From contig WQXZ01000076.1 of assembly GCA_009781525.1 (NCBI GenBank), positions 1 to 8,238 of the forward strand: a stretch of DNA of 8,238 bases, in the 5' to 3' direction. The notes under the pieces were generated by a model that saw only the letters and a list, made by a program, of their open reading frames with translations, made no database searches and had not been told where the DNA came from. This DNA is from Coriobacteriia bacterium (GTDB taxonomy: Bacteria; Actinomycetota; Coriobacteriia; Coriobacteriales; UBA8131). The translations under genes were made by a program, and so were the position numbers. Below are positions 1 through 4,816 of the stretch, in pieces (positions within the stretch are counted from its first letter, which is position 1; the number at the start of each line of letters is the position of its first letter).

Positions 1-1
1 C

Positions 2-451
2 AAGGTCGTCAAAGGCGGCCGTAGATTCTCACTGACCGCACTGGTTGTTGTTGGAGATGGAGAAGGACGCGTCGGTGTAGGCATGGGTAAAAGCTCGGAA
101 GTACCTATTGCTATCCAAAAAGGAATACAGGATGCCAAGAAGAACATGTTCGACGTACCCTTGACTCCAGAAGGTACCCTTCCGCACGAGGTATTGGGCA
201 CCTTTGGCGCAGCAAAGGTTATCTTGAAGCCGGCTACTCCCGGTACAGGTTTGATTGCCGGTGGCCCAGTGCGCGCTCTTATGGAGCTGGCTGGGGTCAA
301 GAATGTTCTATCAAAATCATTAGGCTCGAATAACGCCATGAATATCGTCAAGGCAGCGGCTGAAGGCTTGAAGTCACTCTCTTCTCCAAATGATGTCATT
401 CGTCGGCGCGACACTTCACTGGCCAGAATGTATGGTTGGAAGGAGAAATAA
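2..451 (+). CDS. rpsE: Small ribosomal subunit protein uS5 (S5), 5' end missing
   Basis: This is the C-terminal 149 residues of ribosomal protein uS5. The frame is open from base 2 and the true start lies upstream of the window, so the internal ATG at 83 is not the start. The first residues read KVVKGGRRFSLTALVVVGDG and continue with GRVGVGMGK, the hallmark of the end of the S5 N-terminal RNA-binding domain. The C-terminal S5 fold follows, with a GAAKVILKPA stretch, a PGTGLIAGGPVRA segment and the SLGSNNAMN motif. S5 sits in the small subunit near the decoding site and affects translational accuracy (family knowledge). It ends with TAA at 449-451, two bases before rpmD, and its last codons carry the rpmD ribosome-binding site. 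It is the first visible gene of a spc-type operon. The call is secure; only the missing 5' end is unknown. Confidence 0.97.
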   Translation, partial: KVVKGGRRFSLTALVVVGDGEGRVGVGMGKSSEVPIAIQKGIQDAKKNMFDVPLTPEGTLPHEVLGTFGAAKVILKPATPGTGLIAGGPVRALMELAGVKNVLSKSLGSNNAMNIVKAAAEGLKSLSSPNDVIRRRDTSLARMYGWKEK

Positions 452-453
452 GC

Positions 454-663
454 ATGTCTGATTCACAGGCAGAGAAAAAGGCTGAGAAGACCTTGAAGGT
501 CACTCAGATTCGTTCGACAATCGGTTTTCCAGAAGACCAGAAACGCACGATCCGTGCTCTTGGTCTGGGCAAGATAAACCGCAGCACTTTGCAGGTTGAT
601 AACCCTGCGGTTCGCGGTATGATATTCAAGGTTAAACATTTGGTGAAGGTGGAGGAGATTTAG
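454..663 (+). CDS. rpmD: Large ribosomal subunit protein uL30 (L30)
   Basis: This is ribosomal protein uL30, a small 50S protein, 69 residues if translation begins at the ATG at 454. That start is chosen because AAGGAG at 440-445 lies 8 nt upstream. A TTG at 436 would add six residues but overlaps the end of rpsE and the Shine-Dalgarno itself. The core shows the L30 pattern: KVTQIRSTIGFPEDQKRTIR, then ALGLGKIN, then DNPAVRGMIFKVKHLV. A charged N-terminal tail of about 15 residues (SDSQAEKKAEKTL) precedes the core and makes the protein slightly longer than the usual form of about 60 residues. The TAG stop at 661-663 abuts the rplO ATG, so the genes are tightly packed between rpsE and rplO, as in the conserved spc operon. 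The L30 identity is secure, and the start is likely. Confidence 0.96.
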   Translation: MSDSQAEKKAEKTLKVTQIRSTIGFPEDQKRTIRALGLGKINRSTLQVDNPAVRGMIFKVKHLVKVEEI

Positions 664-1113
664 ATGCAACTTCACAACTTATCGCCTGCCCCTGGTTCAG
701 TAAAGTCACGGAAGCGCGTTGGGCGCGGCCACGGCTCAGGGCATGGCAAAACATCTGGGCGTGGCGAGAACGGTCAGAAGTCAAGAGCCGGTGGCGGCAA
801 GCGTGCTGGCTTCGAGGGTGGACAGAACCCGCTGGCAATGCGTATGCCATTTAACCCTGGTTTCAAGAATTTCAACCGGGTTGAGTATGCGCCGGTCAAT
901 GTCGGTCGTTTGGAAGAGTACTTCGCAGACGGAGATGTTGTTGACCGCGGTAGTCTGGTTGAGAAAGGCATCATCAAGAAATCCACACCGCTGGTTAAAC
1001 TATTAGGTGATGGTGTATTGACTCGGTCACTCATAGTCAGAGTCGATAAGGTTTCCGACAGTGCTGCAGAGAAAATTGCAGCTGCCGGGGGGAAGGTCGA
1101 AGATCCTTGCTAA
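664..1113 (+). CDS. rplO: Large ribosomal subunit protein uL15 (L15)
   Basis: This 149-residue protein is uL15, a late-assembling 50S protein; the length is normal for the family. The N-terminus MQLHNLSPAPGSVKSRKRVG leads into a glycine- and arginine-rich extended tail (GRGHGSGHGKTSGRG, residues about 20-34, then QKSRAGGGKRAGFEGGQNPL). In this family the tail threads into 23S rRNA. The globular C-terminal half follows with VNVGRLEEYF and a GDGVLTRSLIVRVDKVS segment. A strong GGAGGAG at 651-657 lies inside the end of rpmD, 6 nt before the ATG. The stop overlaps the secY start by 7 nt (TTGCTAA), which suggests translational coupling of rplO to secY, a common arrangement. The only mild oddity is the abrupt Cys terminus. 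The call is secure. Confidence 0.97.
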   Translation: MQLHNLSPAPGSVKSRKRVGRGHGSGHGKTSGRGENGQKSRAGGGKRAGFEGGQNPLAMRMPFNPGFKNFNRVEYAPVNVGRLEEYFADGDVVDRGSLVEKGIIKKSTPLVKLLGDGVLTRSLIVRVDKVSDSAAEKIAAAGGKVEDPC

Positions 1114-2402
1114 GTGCAATCGCAAATGCGTTTAAGGTACCAGAGCTCAGAAAGAAGATTATCTTTTCGCTGATGATCGTTGCCTTATATCGCCTGGGAA
1201 CCCATGTTCCTGTTCCAGGTATCCCAGTAGAACAGCTGATGGCAAAGTTCACACAGCTGGCTTCAGCAAACCAGACGATATCATTTTTAAACCTGTTTTC
1301 TGGTAATGCTCTATCGCGCTTCTCAGTCTTGTCGCTCGGCATTATGCCCTACATTACCTCCAGCATCATCATCCAGTTGATGCAGGGTGTGATTCCGTCG
1401 CTGGCAAACTGGGCAAGAGAGGGTGAGGCTGGGCAGCGTAAACTGACTCAGGCAACTCGCTACCTGACCTTGGTACTTGGTCTGATCAACGCTATCGGTT
1501 ATCTGTTCTTATTTCAGTCCTACCAATATGGACTGGTTTTACCTGAAGGTGTCTCATCCACGCTGACCAGTGTGGTAATCGTCTTTACCCTGATCGCCGG
1601 TGTTGCGCTGATCATGTGGATGGGCGAGTTGATTACACAACGCGGTATCGGCAACGGCATGTCGCTGATCATCTTTGCCAATATCGTATCAGGTTTTCCG
1701 AGCGCCATCGTCAGTTCTCTTGGTTATGGCAGCGGGCAAGTGACACCTCAAAGTATCGGAGTGACCGCACTGATCATTGCCGTGGTGCTACTGGTGATAC
1801 CGGGTATTGTTCTGATCGAGAGGGCTCAACGCCGAATTCCGATCAACTACGCCAAGCGCATCCAGGGGCGTCGGGTGATGGGTGGTGCAAACACATATAT
1901 TCCACTGAAGGTAAACGGAGCTGGAGTTATCCCGATTATCTTTACATCATCATTGTTATATTTCCCTGCTCAGTTGGCTGCATTCTTCCAAGTCAAATGG
2001 CTGAACACTTTCTCTGACTGGCTGACAACAGGTTGGTTGAACTGGGTATTGACCTTCGTTCTTATCGTTTTCTTTTGCTTCTTTTACACCTCAATGGTCT
2101 TTAATCCTGAAGAGACGGCAGCGAACCTGCAAAAGCAGGGTGGTTTTATCCCCGGTATTAGACCTGGCAGCGCAACGGTGACCTACATCAATAATATCCT
2201 GATGCGTATTACACTGCCGGGGGCTTTCTATATCGGTGCTATTGCAGTCGTGCCTAGCATTCTGTTTGCTTTTACCGGTCAGTCACTGATTCAGGCTTTT
2301 GGTGGTACTTCGATTCTGATCATGGTCGGTGTTGCTTTGGACACGATGGTTCAGATCGAAAGCCAGCTGAGAATGTATCATTACGAGGGTTTCTTTCGCT
2401 AG
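1107..2402 (+). CDS. secY: Protein translocase channel subunit SecY
   Basis: SecY is the pore-forming subunit of the SecYEG channel in the cytoplasmic membrane. It exports unfolded preproteins with SecA and inserts membrane proteins. At 431 residues the length is typical, and about ten hydrophobic segments are visible. Landmarks are the N-terminus LRKKIIFSLMIVALYRLG (14-31), the plug/TM2 region with LSLGIMPYITSSIIIQL (75-91), the second SecY signature ELITQRGIGNGMSLIIF (174-190), the cytoplasmic loop QRRIPI (241-246), PLKVNGAGVIPIIF (266-279), the C5-loop motif GIRPG (350-354) and the C-terminal YEGFFR. The start is a TTG at 1107, inside the last codons of rplO. It is preferred because the next in-frame ATG (1173, codon 23) would remove half of TM1. 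A weak GGAAGG at 1091-1096 precedes it, so coupling to rplO termination probably helps. adk begins 42 nt after the stop. Confidence 0.97.
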   Translation: MLSAIANAFKVPELRKKIIFSLMIVALYRLGTHVPVPGIPVEQLMAKFTQLASANQTISFLNLFSGNALSRFSVLSLGIMPYITSSIIIQLMQGVIPSLANWAREGEAGQRKLTQATRYLTLVLGLINAIGYLFLFQSYQYGLVLPEGVSSTLTSVVIVFTLIAGVALIMWMGELITQRGIGNGMSLIIFANIVSGFPSAIVSSLGYGSGQVTPQSIGVTALIIAVVLLVIPGIVLIERAQRRIPINYAKRIQGRRVMGGANTYIPLKVNGAGVIPIIFTSSLLYFPAQLAAFFQVKWLNTFSDWLTTGWLNWVLTFVLIVFFCFFYTSMVFNPEETAANLQKQGGFIPGIRPGSATVTYINNILMRITLPGAFYIGAIAVVPSILFAFTGQSLIQAFGGTSILIMVGVALDTMVQIESQLRMYHYEGFFR

Positions 2403-2444
2403 ATAAGTATCGTTGGATTTACGCTTTCAAGTTAGGGAGGCAGT

Positions 2445-3071
2445 ATGAACATCGTTTTATTGGGTGCACCTGGAGCCGGCAAAGGAACCCAGGCAGCCTT
2501 TATGGTTGAGAAATATGGTCTGGCACATGTGTCAACCGGCGATTTGCTACGTGCAGCTGTGGCTGCCGGAACACCACTAGGTGTCGAGGCAAAAGGCTTC
2601 ATGGACGCTGGAGAACTGGTTCCTGATGCGTTGGTTATCGGCTTGATTAAAGAGCGCCTGCAACAGCCTGATGCTGCCAAAGGTGTGATTTTCGATGGTT
2701 TTCCGCGCAACACCACCCAAGCTGTTACCCTATCAGCTGAGTTTGATGCGATGGGATTGAAGATCGATGCTGCCTTGGCGATTATCGTCGAACCCGAGGT
2801 AATCATCGAGCGCCTGTCAGCCCGCCGCACCTGCCGTATCTGTGGCTATATCGGTTCTGTGGTTGATGAGGTTTGCCCGAAGTGCGACGGCGAGATGTAT
2901 CAACGCGACGATGATATGCCTGACACTATTCGCAACCGTCTTGAGGTCTATGAGCAGTCTACTGCTCCGGTTATCGAATACTACAGTGGTGCCGGGGTTC
3001 TGGTTGAGATCAATGGCGACCAGCATCCGGATGCAGTTTTTGCCTTGATACAGGAAGCCCTGGACTCATAA
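2445..3071 (+). CDS. adk: Adenylate kinase, zinc-type LID
   Basis: Adenylate kinase interconverts ATP + AMP and 2 ADP in the cytoplasm. The 208-residue product has the P-loop GAPGAGKGTQ (7-16), the AMP-binding HVSTGDLLR segment (29-36) and FDGFPR (83-88). The LID holds Cys130, Cys133, Cys144 and Cys147 (CRIC...CPKC), the arrangement that binds structural zinc in many Gram-positive enzymes. It is followed by YQRDDD and a TIRNRLEVY helix. The loop between the two Cys pairs is short, with ten residues, whereas the Bacillus-type LID has sixteen as I recall it. The ATG at 2445 is supported by a strong AGGGAGG at 2434-2440. The gene sits between secY and map, as in many Gram-positive and actinobacterial spc operons. 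The identity is secure; zinc binding is inferred from the four cysteines. Confidence 0.97.
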   Translation: MNIVLLGAPGAGKGTQAAFMVEKYGLAHVSTGDLLRAAVAAGTPLGVEAKGFMDAGELVPDALVIGLIKERLQQPDAAKGVIFDGFPRNTTQAVTLSAEFDAMGLKIDAALAIIVEPEVIIERLSARRTCRICGYIGSVVDEVCPKCDGEMYQRDDDMPDTIRNRLEVYEQSTAPVIEYYSGAGVLVEINGDQHPDAVFALIQEALDS

Positions 3072-3102
3072 AGTCTTTGGTCTCTACGCTTTTCAGGTAT
3101 CG

Positions 3103-3153
3103 ATGCTTGAGTACTGCGTAAGGCTTATTAACGCTCCATGCATATGTAAATGA
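3103..3153 (+). CDS. Candidate 16-codon leader ORF upstream of map
   Basis: A short frame reads MLEYCVRLINAPCICK. Its TGA stop (3151-3153) overlaps the map start codon as ATGA (3150-3153). A modest AGGT at 3095-3098 precedes its ATG. map itself has no recognisable Shine-Dalgarno in the preceding 15 nt, so ribosomes finishing this ORF could restart on map. A frame this short can easily arise by chance, and no homology is claimed. The alternative is leaderless or weak-SD initiation of map. A second mini-frame, ATG CAT ATG TAA at 3138-3149, abuts the map ATG in phase and is an equally simple candidate. Confidence 0.3.
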   Translation: MLEYCVRLINAPCICK

Positions 3154-3902
3154 TTATTATCAAGTCGCAACAAGAGATTGAAGCTATGAAGCCTAGTGGC
3201 CGACTTAGCGCAAAGGTTTTGCGCATGCTCGGTGACTTGGTGCGTCCGGGTATATCAACTCATGAGCTGAATAAGTTTGCCGAAGAAATGATCAGGCTAG
3301 AGGGGGGCAAGCCTGCTTTTTTAGGCTACAACGGTTATCCCGCATCTATATGCGTCTCAATCAATGATCAGATTGTGCATGGGATTCCTTCACGCGATGT
3401 GTTTTTAAAAGATGGAGATATCGTCTCTATTGATGTTGGAGTGATCGTTGACGGCTGGGTTGGCGACAATGCAGCAACTTTTGCTGTCGGACAGGTTTCG
3501 CCAGAGCTATCCCTGCTACTTGATGTGACTGAAGCCAGTTTGTATAACGGTATTGCAGCAGCCCTTGTTGGAGGCAATATCGGCGATATAGGCTTTGCTG
3601 TGCAACAAACAGCCGAAGCATATGGTTTCGGAGTCGTCTACCAGTATGTCGGTCACGGGATCGGCCGAAGCATGCATGAGGATCCAAGCGTACCCAACTA
3701 CGGCAGACGTGGCTTCGGACCTAAGCTCAGAGAAGGCATGGTCATAGCTATCGAGCCAATGATCAATATCGGCTCAGGAGATACAACCGGTCCGTTTGCT
3801 GACGGCTGGACGGTTTTTACCTTGGACGGTAAACCATCAGCGCACTTTGAGCACACTGTGGCAATAACTGCTGACGGCCCTCTGATCATAACCGCCGAAT
3901 AA
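3150..3902 (+). CDS. map: Methionine aminopeptidase, type I
   Basis: Type I methionine aminopeptidase removes the initiator Met from nascent proteins in the cytoplasm, using a two-metal centre. All ligands expected from the family are present: Asp95 (SIDVG), Asp106 (VGDNA), His169 (GHGIG), Glu202 (IEPM) and Glu234 (FEHTVAIT). The substrate-site histidines His77 (IVHGIP) and His176 (MHEDP) are also there. At 250 residues it is a normal short-form enzyme without the N-terminal zinc-finger/SH3-binding extension. The ATG at 3150 gives the standard MIIIKSQQEIEAMKPSGR opening, but no clear Shine-Dalgarno is visible; the preceding bases read ATGCATATGTAA directly before the start. It is the last gene of the spc-type operon here. 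infA, which commonly follows map, is absent, and a candidate terminator begins a few bases after the stop. The identity is secure. Confidence 0.97.
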   Translation: MIIIKSQQEIEAMKPSGRLSAKVLRMLGDLVRPGISTHELNKFAEEMIRLEGGKPAFLGYNGYPASICVSINDQIVHGIPSRDVFLKDGDIVSIDVGVIVDGWVGDNAATFAVGQVSPELSLLLDVTEASLYNGIAAALVGGNIGDIGFAVQQTAEAYGFGVVYQYVGHGIGRSMHEDPSVPNYGRRGFGPKLREGMVIAIEPMINIGSGDTTGPFADGWTVFTLDGKPSAHFEHTVAITADGPLIITAE

Positions 3903-3905
3903 GGC

Positions 3906-3955
3906 AGCCTACACCAGAGCTGTGAACGTCAGCGCTACTGGAAGCAGGTTTTTTT
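3906..3955 (+). terminator. Candidate intrinsic terminator after map
   Basis: An interrupted stem precedes seven Ts (3949-3955). CCT 3908-3910 can pair with AGG 3946-3948, CCAG 3914-3917 with CTGG 3938-3941, and AGC 3918-3920 with GCT 3934-3936, leaving a 13-nt loop and a small internal loop. The outermost pairs would use the first two Ts. The stem is imperfect, but its place just after map and before a new promoter fits the end of the ribosomal operon. Confidence 0.42.
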
Positions 3956-3960
3956 GGTGA

Positions 3961-3992
3961 CAGTTCAGCCGCAGTTCAGCTGCAGTCGCAGC
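3961..3992 (+). repeat. 11-bp-phased direct repeats, possible operator
   Basis: CAGTTCAGC occurs at 3961-3969 and again at 3972-3980, exactly 11 bp apart. A degenerate third copy, CAGTCGCAGC, follows at 3983-3992. The spacing is about one helical turn, and the array ends 15 bp upstream of the proposed -35 of the pgsA-like gene, so a regulator could bind several copies on one DNA face. The last part can also form a small hairpin, GCTGC (3979-3983) with GCAGC (3988-3992). Function is inferred from position only. Confidence 0.4.
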
Positions 3993-4007
3993 ATGATGAT
4001 TAATCTA

Positions 4008-4037
4008 TTCAGAAAATAGCCGACTTTAGGTTATAAT
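4008..4037 (+). promoter_or_regulatory. Probable promoter for the pgsA-like/VanW operon
   Basis: A perfect -10 box TATAAT lies at 4032-4037, in a locally AT-rich stretch. A 4/6 -35 match, TTCAGA, lies at 4008-4013, with 18 bp between them. The predicted transcript would start near 4044 and give a 5' leader of about 50 nt before the GTG at 4097. It lies after the candidate map terminator and before a gene of unrelated function, as expected for an independent transcription unit. Housekeeping (SigA-type) recognition is inferred. Confidence 0.55.
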
Positions 4038-4079
4038 TTTTCACCTAACCATGAGATTTCACCAAAGGGAGCAGGCGTA

Positions 4080-4100
4080 TTGCGGCAAGGTGTAAGGTGA
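4080..4100 (+). CDS. Candidate six-codon leader ORF coupled to the pgsA-like gene
   Basis: A strong AAGGGAG (4065-4071) sits 8 nt before a TTG at 4080. That TTG opens the frame TTG CGG CAA GGT GTA AGG TGA (MRQGVR). The stop at 4098-4100 overlaps the downstream GTG start as GTGA. The best ribosome-binding site in this leader is thus correctly spaced for the mini-ORF and about 26 nt from the real gene, whose own upstream match is only AAGG (4087-4090). Delivery of ribosomes to the gene by coupling is plausible. The mini-ORF could also be accidental. Confidence 0.35.
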   Translation: MRQGVR

Positions 4101-4816
4101 GCAACAATCGACAACGCAACATAGAGGTTACTGATGAGGTATTGACGCCAGCAAATATCGTCACAGCTGTTCGCCTTGCATTACTTCCTGTATTCCTGGT
4201 GATTCTGATCGGATACGAAAATAATGCAGCAGCTTTCTTTGTTCTACTGGTAGCTGCTTTGACAGATTTGATCGATGGCCAGTTAGCCAGGTTCACTAAT
4301 ACTGTTTCTGAACTGGGAATACTGTTGGATCCTTTTGTCGATCGCTATTTCATTTTCAGTGCGATTCTAGGTTTATTCACAATTGGAAGACTACCTGTTT
4401 GGTTGTTCATTCTATTATTCGCAAGAGATGGTTTTCTTTTGGTTTTTAACTTCTATCTACGTAAGAAAAACCACCCGGTTTTCGAGGTTGCTTTTCTTGG
4501 AAAACTGGCAACCGCAACACTGATGGCTGGTTTCTGTTCGCTGGTCTTATATTGGCCGATTATTCCGGGGCTAGCACTGGTCGAGCACAGTTGGCTACCA
4601 GGTTTGGGACTAACTTCCGGCCCCCTGGGAAACGTCTTGGTTTATCTTGGAGTGATTTTTTCCGTTACAAGCGCCATGTATTACGTCGTCCGTGGGCTCA
4701 GCGAGGTAACCTCAGAGCAAGCCGGTACGAATACAGCCAGCGTGGCTGCGACTGTATTCATACCCGAGACCGATGTCAACGCATCTGCGGAGGTAAAACC
4801 AGCAGGTGATATCTGA
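4097..4816 (+). CDS. CDP-alcohol phosphatidyltransferase, PgsA-like
   Basis: This integral membrane enzyme of the CDP-alcohol phosphatidyltransferase family would transfer a phosphatidyl group from CDP-diacylglycerol to an alcohol, probably glycerol-3-phosphate. The family signature D-x2-DG-x2-AR-x8-G-x3-D-x3-D is complete: Asp57, Asp60, Gly61, Ala64, Arg65, Gly74, Asp78 and Asp82. The start of the protein (TPANIVTAVRLALLPVFLV) is typical of PgsA. About six hydrophobic segments are seen, near 18-40, 44-57, 83-97, 100-118, 132-152 and 177-198. LGKLATATLM (134-143) resembles the conserved GK..T stretch of PgsA. A polar tail of about 40 residues follows the last membrane segment and makes the 239-residue protein longer than many PgsA enzymes. 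GTG at 4097 is the start because no other start in this frame lies nearby upstream. The stop overlaps the next ATG (TGATG). Phosphatidylglycerol-phosphate synthase is the first guess, but the alcohol substrate (including a cardiolipin-synthase role) cannot be fixed from sequence alone. Confidence 0.88.
   Translation: MSNNRQRNIEVTDEVLTPANIVTAVRLALLPVFLVILIGYENNAAAFFVLLVAALTDLIDGQLARFTNTVSELGILLDPFVDRYFIFSAILGLFTIGRLPVWLFILLFARDGFLLVFNFYLRKKNHPVFEVAFLGKLATATLMAGFCSLVLYWPIIPGLALVEHSWLPGLGLTSGPLGNVLVYLGVIFSVTSAMYYVVRGLSEVTSEQAGTNTASVAATVFIPETDVNASAEVKPAGDI

Noticed and set aside
83..451. ATG at 83 as an rpsE start
   Set aside because: The frame is open to the window edge and the upstream residues are conserved S5 sequence, so this ATG is internal.
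436..453. TTG at 436 as the rpmD start
   Set aside because: It would overlap rpsE and bury the AAGGAG site that is correctly spaced for ATG 454.
463..1034. Minus-strand frames opposite rpmD and rplO
   Set aside because: They are antisense shadows of conserved ribosomal-protein genes, with no start-site or domain support.
1616..2017. 133-residue + strand frame inside secY
   Set aside because: It is fully contained in the secY coding region in another frame, and the secY frame has clear family motifs throughout.
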